Source of the DNA: Rhodobacter sp.
GTDB lineage: Bacteria; Pseudomonadota; Alphaproteobacteria; Rhodobacterales; Rhodobacteraceae
Reading direction: 5' to 3'
DNA: 64,000 nucleotides
NCBI GenBank assembly: GCA_027484145.1
Contig: JAIXUH010000013.1
Coordinates: 608,919 to 672,918 of the forward strand
The notes under the pieces were generated by a model. The model was given only the letters and a program-made list of their open reading frames with translations, was not told where the DNA came from and did not search any database. Shown here piece by piece: positions 21,262-30,561 of this stretch. The position numbers and the translations under genes are program-made. How positions within the stretch are numbered: position 1 is the first letter of the stretch; each line of letters starts with the position of its first letter.

Positions 21262-22280
21262 AGCCTATCCACCGCCCAACGTGCCGCATCGGCCACCGTT
21301 GCATCGGCATCGTCACACAGCGCCTGCGCCACGGCCAAAAGCGATCCCTCGCCCGAATTGCCAACCGCATACAGCACATTGCGGACAAACCGCCCCCGCC
21401 CGATCCGCTTGATCGGGCTGCCCGCGAACCGCGCCCGAAACGCCGCATCATCTAGCATGGCAAGCTCTGCCAGTGGCGGCGCGCCATGCTGCGGCGCATA
21501 GCCGATGTCGCGCGCCGCCTTGGCAAACTTGTTCCACGGGCACACGGCCAGACAATCATCACAGCCATAAATCCGGTTGCCCATCAGCGGCCGCAAGGCC
21601 TCATCTACCGGACCATGATGTTCGATGGTCAGATAGGAAATGCAGCGCCGCGCATCCAATTGGTAAGGCGCCGGAAAGGCCCCGGTCGGGCAAATGTCCA
21701 GACATGCCGTGCAAGAGCCGCAATGGCTGTCCTCGGGCGCATCTTTCGCCAAGTCCAGCGTGGTAAAGATCGCGCCAAGGAAGAACCAGTTGCCCAGATC
21801 GCGGCTTAACAGGTTGGTATGTTTGCCCTGCCAGCCCAAACCTGCCGCCTGCGCCAGCGGCTTTTCCATCACCGGGGCGGTATCAACAAACACCTTGATC
21901 TCGCAGTCCGCCTGTTCAATCAGCCACCGCCCCAGCCGTTTCAACCGCCGCTTGACCAGATCATGGTAATCCTTGCCTTGGGCATAGACCGAAATCACCC
22001 CCCGGTCGCGCTCTTGCAACAGCGGCAAGGGGTTTTCCTCGGGGGCATAGCTTTCTGCCAGCATGATGACAGACTGCGCCTCGGGCCAAAGTGCCGTCGG
22101 ATCACCGCGCCAGCCCATCCGCTCGGCCATCCACCCCATCTGCCCATGCCGCCCCTCGGCCACAAAGGCCGCCAACCGCTCTGCCGCCTGTGGAATGGCA
22201 TCCGGCGACGTGACCGCCATGGCCGAAAACCCCTCCTCAAGGGCGCGCGCGTGCAATCGGGATTTCAGGGCATCGGTCAT
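21243..22280 (-). CDS. queG: Epoxyqueuosine reductase
   Basis: A 345-aa cobalamin- and iron-sulfur-dependent enzyme that reduces epoxyqueuosine to queuosine at the wobble base of GUN tRNAs, the last step of queuosine synthesis. The two ferredoxin-like cluster motifs are [16 protein letters not shown] and [13 protein letters not shown]. The catalytic Asp is in [14 protein letters not shown], and [14 protein letters not shown] follows. Length is normal. Other queuosine genes are not in the window. The ATG is at 22280; the ACT-domain gene lies 57 nt upstream on the same strand. Confidence 0.95.
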   Translation of the reverse strand: MTDALKSRLHARALEEGFSAMAVTSPDAIPQAAERLAAFVAEGRHGQMGWMAERMGWRGDPTALWPEAQSVIMLAESYAPEENPLPLLQERDRGVISVYAQGKDYHDLVKRRLKRLGRWLIEQADCEIKVFVDTAPVMEKPLAQAAGLGWQGKHTNLLSRDLGNWFFLGAIFTTLDLAKDAPEDSHCGSCTACLDICPTGAFPAPYQLDARRCISYLTIEHHGPVDEALRPLMGNRIYGCDDCLAVCPWNKFAKAARDIGYAPQHGAPPLAELAMLDDAAFRARFAGSPIKRIGRGRFVRNVLYAVGNSGEGSLLAVAQALCDDADATVADAARWAVDRLQALRR

Positions 22281-22337
22281 GGGTGCAGACTATCGCCCCA
22301 AATGGTCAGCGGCCATGCCCTTGATGCGACACCGTCG

Positions 22338-22739
22338 TCAGCCGCGTGATGCCGCTAGGTCTTTCAGTACCCGCATGGCTTCATCTTCACGCCCCTCGGG
22401 CACGAATAGGTGGTCGTGGAAAAAGCCGGAAACCGGGTTCACGCCCATGTTGTGCTTGGCAAGCTCTGTCGCAATCCGGGCAATGAACCCGACTGCCTGA
22501 AGCGAGGAATGGATGTTCAGGGTGATCATCCGGCACGGAAACTCAAAGGTCAGACCATGCGCCTCTGCCTCGGTTCGCAGGGAGATCACCGTGGTGCCTT
22601 CCGCCTCTTCAAAGATCATCCTCGGTTTCAGGCCCTTGGGCAGGTGATCAGCCGGCATGGTCACAAAGACAAAGACGCCGTCCACCAGAACGGCGGAAAG
22701 TGACCGTATCAGTTCATCCAGCCGCGTCTCACCGCTCAT
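22338..22739 (-). CDS. ACT domain-containing protein
   Basis: A 133-aa protein made of a tandem ACT-like fold, with GVFVFVTMPADHLPKG at the start and TLNIHSSLQAVGFIARIATELAKHNMGVNPVSGFFHDHLFV at the end. ACT domains bind amino acids and similar small ligands. The family is annotated only as ACT domain-containing, so the ligand is not known. I prefer the ATG at 22739 (MSGETRLDELI), which matches the usual family start; an ATG at 22766 is also in frame. It is divergent from aroC. Confidence 0.75.
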   Translation of the reverse strand: MSGETRLDELIRSLSAVLVDGVFVFVTMPADHLPKGLKPRMIFEEAEGTTVISLRTEAEAHGLTFEFPCRMITLNIHSSLQAVGFIARIATELAKHNMGVNPVSGFFHDHLFVPEGREDEAMRVLKDLAASRG

Positions 22740-22863
22740 GCCGTTTCCGATCCACTCTGCCACCATCGCCCCACCTGGCGCGCACAGTATTCCTTTTTCG
22801 GTAAAACGCTAACAATTGGTTAATCCGCGCAGGCAACCCATTGATTTTACGGGCGGTCCAAAA

Positions 22864-22880
22864 TGTCCCAGCGTGGGACA
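22864..22880. promoter_or_regulatory. Perfect 17-bp palindrome upstream of aroC
   Basis: TGTCCCA-GCG-TGGGACA, 64 bp before the aroC start. The two 7-bp arms are perfect. A related dyad with the same 17-bp geometry lies at 57142-57158. The binding protein is unknown. Confidence 0.5.
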
Positions 22881-22944
22881 GTCTGAAATCCCTTCATTCC
22901 GGCCCCGATTTCCCCTAAACGGACCCGGATCAGGGGAGAGTACC

Positions 22945-24051
22945 ATGTCCTTCAATACCTTCGGCCACCTTTTCCGCGTCACCACATGGGGCGAAAGCCA
23001 TGGGCCGGCGATTGGCTGCACGGTGGACGGCTGCCCACCCGGCATTCCCCTGACCGAGGCTGACCTGCAGCCGTGGCTGGACAAGCGCAAGCCGGGGACA
23101 TCCAAGTTCACGACCCAACGCAAGGAACCCGATGAGGTCCGGATTCTCTCGGGCGTCTTCGAAGGCGTCACGACCGGCACCCCGATCCAGCTGATGATCG
23201 AAAACACCGACCAGCGCTCCAAGGATTACGGCGACATCGCGACGGCCTTCCGCCCCGGCCATGCCGACATCACCTATCACCAGAAATACGGCGTGCGGGA
23301 TTATCGCGGCGGCGGCCGGTCATCGGCCCGCGAAACCGCAGCCCGCGTGGCGGCTGGCGGCGTCGCCCGCGCCGTGCTGGCAAGGCTGATGCCGGGGGTG
23401 CAGATCAGCGGCTATATGGTCCAGATGGGCACCCAAGGCATTGACCGCAGCCGCTTTGACGCAGGCCAGATCGGCGAAAACCCGTTCTGGTGCCCCGATC
23501 CTGTGGCCGCGACCGAATGGGCGACGTATCTCGATGACCTGCGGCTTTCCCACAACTCGGTCGGCGCGGTGATCGAGGTGGTGGCGACGGGTGTTCCAGC
23601 AGGCCTTGGCGCGCCGCTTTATGGCAAGCTCGACAGCGATCTGGCCGCCGCGATGATGTCGATCAATGCGGTCAAGGCGGTGGAAATTGGCGACGGCATG
23701 GCCAGTGCCGCGCTGACGGGGGTCGAGAATGCCGATGAAATCCGTATGGGCGCTGACGGGCCAGAGTTCCTGTCGAACCACGCCGGCGGCATCCTCGGCG
23801 GCATTTCCACCGGCCAGCCGGTGGTCTGCCGCTTTGCCGTGAAGCCCACCTCCAGCATCCTGACCCCGCGCCAAACCATCAACCAGCGCGGCGAGGAGAT
23901 TGACCTGATCACCAAGGGCCGCCACGACCCCTGCGTCGGCATCCGCGCGGTGCCGGTGGGCGAGGCGATGATGGCCTGCGTGATTCTTGACCACCTGCTG
24001 CGCGACCGTGGGCAGACGGGCGGCGTTCGCGGCGTGATTGGTGGTCAATAG
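22945..24051 (+). CDS. aroC: Chorismate synthase
   Basis: A 368-aa enzyme that makes chorismate from EPSP with a reduced FMN cofactor, the last step of the shikimate pathway. Signature segments are [14 protein letters not shown] at the N-terminus, [33 protein letters not shown], and [18 protein letters not shown]. Length is normal for the family. The ATG at 22945 follows GGGGAGAG. The frame is open further upstream, but that part covers the palindromic promoter region. The neighbours are not aromatic-pathway genes, so it is probably monocistronic. Confidence 0.97.
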   Translation: MSFNTFGHLFRVTTWGESHGPAIGCTVDGCPPGIPLTEADLQPWLDKRKPGTSKFTTQRKEPDEVRILSGVFEGVTTGTPIQLMIENTDQRSKDYGDIATAFRPGHADITYHQKYGVRDYRGGGRSSARETAARVAAGGVARAVLARLMPGVQISGYMVQMGTQGIDRSRFDAGQIGENPFWCPDPVAATEWATYLDDLRLSHNSVGAVIEVVATGVPAGLGAPLYGKLDSDLAAAMMSINAVKAVEIGDGMASAALTGVENADEIRMGADGPEFLSNHAGGILGGISTGQPVVCRFAVKPTSSILTPRQTINQRGEEIDLITKGRHDPCVGIRAVPVGEAMMACVILDHLLRDRGQTGGVRGVIGGQ

Positions 24052-24055
24052 CCCC

Positions 24056-24151
24056 TCAGGCCGTCTGCGGCTCGGCCTGCCTTTTGGCGGTCAACGGTGG
24101 TGGCAGCGTGACCATGGCGGAAAGGCGAAGGAAATCCTGTATCGTCATCAT
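24056..24151 (-). CDS. Possible 31-aa peptide
   Basis: A short frame starting at tandem ATGs (24151, 24148) just after a CAGGGGGCAC site. The peptide begins MMTIQDFLRLSAMV and ends in a polar tail. I know of no family. The ribosome site and position between two gene ends are the only support. Confidence 0.3.
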   Translation of the reverse strand: MMTIQDFLRLSAMVTLPPPLTAKRQAEPQTA

Positions 24152-24233
24152 GTGCCCCCTGACTGAACCTCGGCCATGTCAACATCATGGCGCGCAGTTT
24201 GGTCACGGTCATCCAAACCCTGCGTGAGGATTG

Positions 24234-25103
24234 TTACACCTGCGGTTGACGGGACAGTTGAACGGCAAGGATACCTAGGCTGGCGATGACCACGCCGACG
24301 ATGTCCCACCCACCGATGGCTTCGCCCAGCAGGGCCGCAGCAATGAGGATGCCGAAGAACGGGTTGAGGAAGTGAAAGGTCGCTGCCCGCACGGCACCGA
24401 TCCGTCCGACCAACATGAACCAGATCAACGTGGCAGCCAGCCCCGGCACCAGAGCCTGATAGCCAAAGGCCATGATCAGCCGCCATGACAGGTTGACAGT
24501 GGCCGTTTCCGTCGCGGCCGAAATCACCCCAAGGGCCACGGCCCCCACCAGCATTTGCAGGCCCACGATCATCAGAAGATTGCCGCCCGAACTGGCACCG
24601 CGCACGGTCAGCGTGGCGACGGCAAGGGCGGTGGCGCCTGCGATACACATCAGGATGCCGGTCAGATCGGCCCCGCCCTGCAGGCGCGTGCCCATGATCA
24701 GCGTCACACCTGCCATGCCGGCAACCAGCCCGGCCAGCCCAAGGGGGGCGATGCGTTCACCGCGAAAGGCCCAGCCAAGGGCGGCCACGATCAGCGGCAT
24801 GGAGGATGCGATGATCGCGGCCAGTGACCCTTCGATCCACTGCATCGCCGTGAAATTCAGGCCAAGGTAAAGGGCGTTCTGGCACAGGCCAAAGATCAGC
24901 ACTGACCGTGCCTGTGCCCTGGTCAGGTGCCAGTGCTGGCCCAAGGCGCGTGCCACGCCGATGGCCAACCCGCCCGACAGGAAGAACCGCAACGACAGCG
25001 CCAATAGGGGCGGCGCATCGGCCACGATGATCCGGGCGGTGGCAAAGGCCGATGACCACATGAGGGCAAAGGCAATGCCCATGACGACGATGCGAAAGGT
25101 CAA
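24234..25103 (-). CDS. EamA/DMT-family transporter
   Basis: A protein of about 289 aa with ten hydrophobic segments arranged as two EamA halves. The first starts VVMGIAFALMWSSAFATARII and the second with the TLTVRGASSGGNLLMIVG region. Such proteins export metabolites or amino acids; the substrate is unknown. The start is uncertain. A TTG at 25103, 8 nt after the VOC stop, gives the family-like LTFRIVVMGIAF. The first in-frame ATG, at 25082, would start directly at the first helix. A long upstream extension would overlap the VOC gene and is rejected. Confidence 0.82.
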   Translation of the reverse strand: MTFRIVVMGIAFALMWSSAFATARIIVADAPPLLALSLRFFLSGGLAIGVARALGQHWHLTRAQARSVLIFGLCQNALYLGLNFTAMQWIEGSLAAIIASSMPLIVAALGWAFRGERIAPLGLAGLVAGMAGVTLIMGTRLQGGADLTGILMCIAGATALAVATLTVRGASSGGNLLMIVGLQMLVGAVALGVISAATETATVNLSWRLIMAFGYQALVPGLAATLIWFMLVGRIGAVRAATFHFLNPFFGILIAAALLGEAIGGWDIVGVVIASLGILAVQLSRQPQV

Positions 25104-25110
25104 GGTCGGG

Positions 25111-25473
25111 TTACGCCTTTGGTGGTTGCCACAATTCGATCGGGTTTCCCTCGGGGTCGTGGATGCGGGCAAAATGACCATAGGTGCCGTCGCCATCCCA
25201 TTCCGCGCGCGTCTCGGCGGCGATCCCGGAGGCAGAAAGCTGCGCCAAAAGGGCCGTCAGATCATCGACGCGCAGGTTGATCATCCACTGGCGGTCAGCG
25301 GCGAAATAGTCGCTGTCGGCCCGGAACGGGGCAAAGACCGTCGGCCCCGCCGCCTGTTGCCAGACACCGCTTTGGCCCGGATCGATTCCGAGATGATCGG
25401 CATACCAGCGGGCAAGGCCCTTTGGGTCCGATGACCGGAAAAAGACGCCACCAATGCCGATTGCCTGTGCCAT
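25111..25473 (-). CDS. VOC (glyoxalase-fold) family protein
   Basis: A 120-aa vicinal-oxygen-chelate protein. It begins IGIGGVFFRSSDPKGLARWYADHLG and ends HDPEGNPIELWQP, where Glu would be a metal ligand in enzymatic members. Members include glyoxalases, dioxygenases and antibiotic-binding proteins, so no reaction is assigned. The ATG at 25473 is chosen; the frame stays open to 25515 without a ribosome site. It lies between HU and the DMT exporter, and only 7 nt separate its stop from the exporter's likely TTG start. Confidence 0.85.
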   Translation of the reverse strand: MAQAIGIGGVFFRSSDPKGLARWYADHLGIDPGQSGVWQQAAGPTVFAPFRADSDYFAADRQWMINLRVDDLTALLAQLSASGIAAETRAEWDGDGTYGHFARIHDPEGNPIELWQPPKA

Positions 25474-25498
25474 GCGGATTGTCCGTTGCGAACCGAAT

Positions 25499-25524
25499 GA
25501 AAAAGGGCCGCCCAAAAGCGACCC
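25499..25524 (-). terminator. Rho-independent terminator after the HU gene
   Basis: On the minus strand GGGTCGC pairs with GCGGCCC, followed by five Ts. It lies 32 nt after the HU stop and before the VOC start. Confidence 0.8.
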
Positions 25525-25556
25525 TGATCCTTCAACCTTTACGGCGCAAGGCCCGT

Positions 25557-25844
25557 TCAGGCGTTGACGCTGTCTTTCAGGGCCTTGGCGATCGAGAACT
25601 TGACCTGCTTGTCGGCAGGCTTGGTCATGGTTTCGCCGGTGGCGGGGTTGCGGACCTGACGTTCCGGGCGGGCGCGGCAGGCAACCTTGCCCAGACCCGG
25701 CAGAGTGATCGAGCCGCCAGCGGCCACTTCGCGTGCCACCACGTCGGCAATCGCGTCCAGTGCGGCGCCGGCGGTCTTTTTGTCCGCACCCATGGCGTCG
25801 GCAATTGCTGCAACGAGTTGGGTTTTGGTCATCGGTTTCGTCAT
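25557..25844 (-). CDS. hup: HU-family DNA-binding protein
   Basis: A 95-aa histone-like protein. The typical helix pair (MTKTQLVAAIADAMGADKKTAGAALDAI) is followed by the beta arm with GLGKVACRARPERQVRNPATGE, where the Asn-Pro intercalating tip is present, and a C-terminal helix. HU bends and compacts DNA as a dimer; the single gene suggests a homodimer. The ATG at 25844 follows AAGGA; a second in-frame ATG lies four codons later. A terminator follows directly, so it is monocistronic. Confidence 0.95.
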   Translation of the reverse strand: MTKPMTKTQLVAAIADAMGADKKTAGAALDAIADVVAREVAAGGSITLPGLGKVACRARPERQVRNPATGETMTKPADKQVKFSIAKALKDSVNA

Positions 25845-25990
25845 CGTATTAATCCTTCTTTGGGCCGCGCCTTGTTTGACAGGGTGGCGCGGTGCTTGTC
25901 CTGGCCCTTTGATGGCGACGGGTTCCGCTACACAAGGTTTTTCAGGCCAGATCAAGCCCAAACCGCGCGTCATCGGCGGAAAAACGAAGC

Positions 25991-27469
25991 TCAAAGGAAA
26001 GCGGTTTCCTCAAAACTCCGCAACTTGCGGCTGTGAATGCGATCCAGCGGCATTTCGCGCAGACGTTCCATGGCGCGGATGCCGATTTCCAGATGGCGGC
26101 TGACCTGTGTGCGGTAGAACTCGGATGCCATGCCGGGCAATTTCAACTCGCCATGCAAGGGCTTGTCCGACACGCACAAGAGGGTGCCATAGGGCACGCG
26201 GAACCGAAAGCCGTTGGCGGCAATGGTGGCCGATTCCATATCAAGTGCGACGGCGCGCGACTGTGACAGGCGGCGCACCGGGCCGGAATGATCGCGCAGT
26301 TCCCAGTTGCGGTTGTCAATCGTGGCGACCGTTCCGGTTCGCATGATGCGCTTCAGCTCATAGCCTTCCAGCTTCGTCACTTCGGCGACTGCCTCTTGCA
26401 GCGCGATCTGAATCTCGGCCAAGGCCGGAATGGGCACCCAGATCGGCAGGTCATCGTCCAGCACATGGTCTTCGCGCAGATAGGCATGGGCAAGGACGAA
26501 ATCACCAAGCGACTGGCTGTTGCGCAGGCCCGCGCAATGGCCGACCATCAGCCAGGCATGCGGGCGCAGAACGGCGATATGGTCGGTGGCGGTCTTGGCA
26601 TTTGACGGGCCGACACCGATGTTGACCAGCGTGATGCCCTGACCATCGGCGCGCTTGAGGTGATAGGTCGGCATCTGCGGCGTCTTGGACGAAGGCGCGA
26701 TCACCCCGTCCGGCGTGGTGATGATCTGGTTCCCGGTCGCCACGAAACCGGTGTAGCCTTGCGACGGATCGGCAAGGGCCTGACGGGCAAAGGCCTCGAA
26801 CTCATCAACATAGAACTGATAGTTGGTGAACAGGACGTGGTTCTGAAAATGCTGCGGGTCGGTCGCGGTGTAATGCGTCAGACGGGCCAGCGAATAGTCA
26901 ACGCGCTGCGCGGTAAAGGGCGCCAGCGGATGCGAGCCATCGGGGTTGGCCGTACGCGTGCCGTTGACGATGTCATCATTGGTGGTCGACAGATCCGGCA
27001 CGTCGAACACGTCGCGCAGCGAAAACTCCAGCACGCCTTCGTGCGGGACGGTCACGGCCGCATTACCGGCAACGGCAAAGTGCACCGGAATGGGCGTTTC
27101 CGACGGCCCGATGAACACCGGCACGTCATGGTTCTGGATCAACAGGCCCAGTTGCTGGATCAGATACTGGCGGAACAGATCGGGCCGGGTCACCGTGGTG
27201 GCATAGGTGCCGGGGCTGGCCACATGGCCAAAAGACAGGCGCGAGTCCGTCTTGATGTGGCTGGCGACGAAAATCCGGATCTCGGGGTAGAAGGCGCGGA
27301 TGCGGGTATCGGGCTTGCCGCGCGTGACACAGGCGCTGAAATGGTCGGCCAGAAAGGCCGTGGCGGCGGCATAAAGTTGTTCCAGCCGGTCAACGGCGGC
27401 GGCGGGGTCGGTGAACGCTTCGGCGGCGGGTAGTGTCGGGGTCAGGTAAGTGGCGGGTGCGTCGTGCAT
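25991..27469 (-). CDS. amn: AMP nucleosidase
   Basis: A 492-aa enzyme that splits AMP into adenine and ribose 5-phosphate. The N-terminal AMP-binding domain (about 1-180) precedes a nucleoside phosphorylase-fold catalytic domain with VNIGVGPSNAKTATDHI, MVGHCAGLRNSQSLGDFV, and the AVALDMESATIAANGFRFRVPYGTLLCVSDKPLHGE segment. Length matches the longer bacterial Amn family. I chose ATG 27469 (MHDAPATYL); an ATG at 27496 is in frame but has no better ribosome site. About 200 nt upstream separate it from the methyltransferase gene end and contain a repeated motif. Confidence 0.95.
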   Translation of the reverse strand: MHDAPATYLTPTLPAAEAFTDPAAAVDRLEQLYAAATAFLADHFSACVTRGKPDTRIRAFYPEIRIFVASHIKTDSRLSFGHVASPGTYATTVTRPDLFRQYLIQQLGLLIQNHDVPVFIGPSETPIPVHFAVAGNAAVTVPHEGVLEFSLRDVFDVPDLSTTNDDIVNGTRTANPDGSHPLAPFTAQRVDYSLARLTHYTATDPQHFQNHVLFTNYQFYVDEFEAFARQALADPSQGYTGFVATGNQIITTPDGVIAPSSKTPQMPTYHLKRADGQGITLVNIGVGPSNAKTATDHIAVLRPHAWLMVGHCAGLRNSQSLGDFVLAHAYLREDHVLDDDLPIWVPIPALAEIQIALQEAVAEVTKLEGYELKRIMRTGTVATIDNRNWELRDHSGPVRRLSQSRAVALDMESATIAANGFRFRVPYGTLLCVSDKPLHGELKLPGMASEFYRTQVSRHLEIGIRAMERLREMPLDRIHSRKLRSFEETAFL

Positions 27470-27637
27470 GATCTGTCTCTGAAATTGATCCGGCATATAA
27501 CCCGAAAGGGGGGGTTGCGCGCAAGTGAAGCCTTCATGACGCAGAACGCCCCCGCCGTGACCGGATTGCGCGGCTGCGCCGCATTGTTTTTGTGTCGCCT
27601 GTCCGCCTGCGCGAACTGGCTCCGTGTGCCTCTGGCA

Positions 27638-27671
27638 GGGATATTTCAGGGACAGAAAATGGAGAAGTTTC
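27638..27671. repeat. Intergenic motif copy 1 (GATATTT-CAG ... CAGAAAATGGAGAAG)
   Basis: GGGATATTTCAGGGA followed by CAGAAAATGGAGAAG, directly next to the methyltransferase stop. Related copies lie at 48978-49003 and 53291-53325, the latter two next to gene ends and hairpins. Confidence 0.5.
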
Positions 27672-28299
27672 AGGCCGGATGCCGCCAGAGGGCGATGATG
27701 CCACGGTCGGCGGCATGATCCGGATGGGTCTGCCGGGCGGCAGGGCCATAGATGGCGACATCAAGCAGGATCAGGCCGGGGCGGGTGGCAAGGGCGGTGT
27801 CGAAGCCCATGGCGTGAAAGACGCCCGCATTGATCGACAGCGCGAAAAGCGTGCCGGGGCGTGCCAGAGCCTCGAGGTTGGGGAGGGCGGAGGGGCCGAC
27901 GTGCCCGTGGGTGAAGGTGCCGGAGGAGACGATGCCGCCGTAGGGGCCCTGCAGGGCGAAGGGCTGCGTGATGTCTGCCTGTGCGAGCGAGCGGTAGAGG
28001 CCTTTGTCTGCGGCGGCGGTCAGCATCTGGGGGGACAGATCGACGCCGTCGATCGGGGACGGGCAGCCCTGATCACGCAGGGCTGCGGCCAGGAGGCCGG
28101 TGCCGGCACCGACATCAAGAATGGCGCCACCCGCGCCCGATGTGCCGCCATGGGCCAGAAAGGCCGCTGCGACATGGGCCGGCAGGCGATAATCGGATTG
28201 CATGGCAAAGCCATGGTCGTAGGATTCTGCCCAAGCGGCATAAAGCCTGCGACAATCGTCGGGACCATTCAGGCCATAGGCGGTATCAAGGTCTGACAT
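27670..28299 (-). CDS. Class I SAM-dependent methyltransferase
   Basis: A 209-aa methyltransferase. Motif I is ILDVGAGTGLLAAAL, the acidic loop is IDGVDLSPQML, and the following DIT segment matches motif post-I. The N-terminal YAAWAESYDHGFA resembles the UbiE/Williams-Beuren-region group, for which substrates vary. The ATG at 28299 begins MSDLDTAYG; the longer open frame upstream lies in the region shared with the divergent SDR gene and is not used. It is divergent from that SDR gene (75 bp apart). Confidence 0.85.
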   Translation of the reverse strand: MSDLDTAYGLNGPDDCRRLYAAWAESYDHGFAMQSDYRLPAHVAAAFLAHGGTSGAGGAILDVGAGTGLLAAALRDQGCPSPIDGVDLSPQMLTAAADKGLYRSLAQADITQPFALQGPYGGIVSSGTFTHGHVGPSALPNLEALARPGTLFALSINAGVFHAMGFDTALATRPGLILLDVAIYGPAARQTHPDHAADRGIIALWRHPA

Positions 28300-28374
28300 G
28301 GGGCGATGATGCGGCGCGGCGGTCGCCGGATCAAGCGCTGTGACGGTTAGAATTGCGGATGGGAGACAAGAGAA

Positions 28375-29217
28375 ATGACAACGCTGCTGTCGCTGGGGCA
28401 TGGGTATTGTGCGCGGGCACTGGCACAGGTGCTGCAACCGCAGGGCTTGACCATCATTGCGACCGCACGGGATGAGGGCAAGGCCGCGATGATGCGGGCG
28501 GATGGGGTGGAAACCGTGACCTGGCCGGGCGACCTGACGGGGGCGGTGGCGAAGGCTACGCATATTCTGGCCTCGGCCGCGCCGGATGCCGCCGGGGACC
28601 CGTTTTTGCAAGGCGCCGGAGCGGCGTTGGCGCGGGCGCGGCCGCAATGGGTGGGGTATCTGTCAACGACCGGGGTTTACGGGGATCATCAGGGCGGATG
28701 GGTCGATGAAGACACGGCCCTGACCCCAGCAGGAGCACGCGGCACGATGCGGGTGCTGGCTGAAGAGCAATGGCGCGCGACCGGATTGCCGGTGCACATC
28801 TTTCGGCTGGCCGGAATTTACGGGCCGGGGCGCGGGCCGTTCGAGAAGGTGCGCGATGGCACGGCGCGGCGGATCATCAAGCCGGGGCAGGTGTTCAGCC
28901 GGACCCATGTGGCAGATATTGCGCAGGTTCTGGCTGCATCGATCCGGCAGCCTGCACCGGGGCGGGCCTATAATGTTTGTGATGACGACCCGGCCCCGCC
29001 TGAGGATGTGCTGTCTTATGCCGCGCATTTGCTGGGGTTGCCGGAACCGCCTGCCGTTGCCTTTGATCAGGCGGATATGACGCCGATGGCGCGCAGTTTC
29101 TATTCGGAATCAAAGCGCGTGCGCAACAACAGGATCAAGACCGAGTTGGGGGTGCAGTTGCTGTTCCCTACCTATCGTGAAGGGCTGGCCTCACTTTTGG
29201 CACACGGCGACGTCTGA
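28375..29217 (+). CDS. NAD(P)-dependent epimerase/SDR family protein
   Basis: A 280-aa extended SDR-like protein. The nucleotide-binding loop is degenerate (LGHGYCARALA at residues 7-17 in place of GxxGxxG), as in the YeeZ/SDR_a group. STTGVYGDHQGGWVDE contains the usual catalytic-strand region and RLAGIYGPGRGPFEKVR the substrate loop. The usual YxxxK is replaced by a region around GTMRVLAEEQW, so it may not be a classical dehydrogenase. GGGAGA precedes the ATG. Function unknown; this group is annotated only as NAD-dependent epimerase/dehydratase family. Confidence 0.85.
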   Translation: MTTLLSLGHGYCARALAQVLQPQGLTIIATARDEGKAAMMRADGVETVTWPGDLTGAVAKATHILASAAPDAAGDPFLQGAGAALARARPQWVGYLSTTGVYGDHQGGWVDEDTALTPAGARGTMRVLAEEQWRATGLPVHIFRLAGIYGPGRGPFEKVRDGTARRIIKPGQVFSRTHVADIAQVLAASIRQPAPGRAYNVCDDDPAPPEDVLSYAAHLLGLPEPPAVAFDQADMTPMARSFYSESKRVRNNRIKTELGVQLLFPTYREGLASLLAHGDV

Positions 29218-29434
29218 GCGTTCAACAGATTGTGACGCGGGATGCGTGCCGCATTGGTGGGCGCCGGGGTTGATCGCGGCGCGGGGGTTTCCATATCGCG
29301 CCTGCGGACCGGGCCCCTCTGACGACGTGGTGTCGTGATGTCGGACCGCATCGCGTTGCACCCGATGTTGGCCCGGCGAGATCCTTTTGCGGGCGGACTG
29401 TCGCGTGCCTTCGATGGGAGAGAGGCCGAACCGC
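29218..29434 (+). other. GC-rich structured leader upstream of terC
   Basis: A 217-nt gap. The last 80 nt contain CGGCGAGATCCTTTTGCGGG, which resembles the 3' part of yybP-ykoY manganese riboswitches that often precede terC-family genes. The hallmark GGGGAGUA box is not visible, so the identity is only a suggestion. Confidence 0.25.
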
Positions 29435-30418
29435 ATGGATGTTCTGTTGACGTTGTTTCTGGGCACACCGATCTGGATGTGGCTGCTGTTTGTGGGCCTT
29501 GTCGTGGCCCTGCTGGCGTTTGATCTTGGGGTGCTGAACAAGGATGACCACGAGATTGGCGTGGGTGAAAGCCTGCGCCTTTCGGCGCTGTATATCACGC
29601 TGGGTGTGGCCTTTGCCGGGTTTGTCTGGTGGCAGATCGGGGCGGAAGCGGCACAGCTTTATATGACTGCCTTTGTGGTGGAAAAGACGCTGGCGATGGA
29701 CAACGTCTTTGTCATCGCGCTGATCTTCACCTATTTCGCGATCCCGCGGATGTATCAGCACCGGGTGCTGTTCTGGGGGATCCTTGGCGTGATCGTCCTG
29801 CGCGGGATCATGATCGGGCTGGGGGCCACCCTGGTGGCGCAGTATGCGTGGGTTCTTTACATCTTTGCGGCCTTTCTGATCCTGACCGGCGTCAAGATGC
29901 TGTTCATGGGTGATGCGCCGATGGACATCAGCCAGAACCCGGTGCTGACGTTCCTGAAGCGGCGGATGAACGTGACGGAGACCTTGCACGGCCATGCCTT
30001 TTTCGTGCACAGGCCCGATCCGAAAACCGGCAAGCTGGTGCGCTTTGCCACGCCGCTGTTTCTGGCGCTGGTCATGGTGGAGATCGTCGATCTGATCTTT
30101 GCGGTGGATTCGGTGCCGGCGGTCTTTGCGATCACGACCGACCCGTTCATCGTCTATACCTCGAACATCTTTGCGATCCTTGGCCTGCGAGCGCTTTACT
30201 TTGCGCTTGCGGCGGTGATTCACCGCTTTCACTATCTGACATATGCGCTGTCGCTGCTGCTGGTGTTCATCGGGTCGAAGATCTTTGTCGCCGATCTGAT
30301 GGGGTGGGAAAAGTTCCCGGCTGACTGGTCGCTGATCATTACCTTTGCGATCCTTGGCGCGGGTGTCGGCTTTTCGCTGTGGAAGACGCGTGGCGGCAAG
30401 GCGACGCCGGACGCGTAA
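29435..30418 (+). CDS. TerC-family membrane protein
   Basis: A 327-aa integral membrane protein with about eight hydrophobic helices. The family motifs are VVEKTLAMDNVFVIALIF and the paired MVEIVDLIFAVDSVPAVFAIT, in which the acidic residues inside helices are thought to bind divalent metal. TerC/Alx members are implicated in manganese export and metalation of secreted proteins, and in tellurite resistance by association. The ATG at 29435 follows GGGAGAGAGG; the frame is open from 29387. It is monocistronic with a strong terminator. Confidence 0.92.
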   Translation: MDVLLTLFLGTPIWMWLLFVGLVVALLAFDLGVLNKDDHEIGVGESLRLSALYITLGVAFAGFVWWQIGAEAAQLYMTAFVVEKTLAMDNVFVIALIFTYFAIPRMYQHRVLFWGILGVIVLRGIMIGLGATLVAQYAWVLYIFAAFLILTGVKMLFMGDAPMDISQNPVLTFLKRRMNVTETLHGHAFFVHRPDPKTGKLVRFATPLFLALVMVEIVDLIFAVDSVPAVFAITTDPFIVYTSNIFAILGLRALYFALAAVIHRFHYLTYALSLLLVFIGSKIFVADLMGWEKFPADWSLIITFAILGAGVGFSLWKTRGGKATPDA

Positions 30419-30444
30419 CGCAAGGACTGAAATCTGAATGGAAA

Positions 30445-30476
30445 AACCGCGCGGCCACAGGGGCCGCGCGGTTTTG
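30445..30476 (+). terminator. Rho-independent terminator after terC
   Basis: AACCGCGCGGCC pairs perfectly with GGCCGCGCGGTT around a 5-nt loop, followed by TT-G. It begins 26 nt after the terC stop. Confidence 0.93.
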
Positions 30477-30561
30477 CTGTTCTTGTCTTGCCTCTGGCCT
30501 GCGGCCAACCGGCTGCGTGATTGGGCCTTGCGCCTGCCGGATGATGGCTTATCTTCACCGC

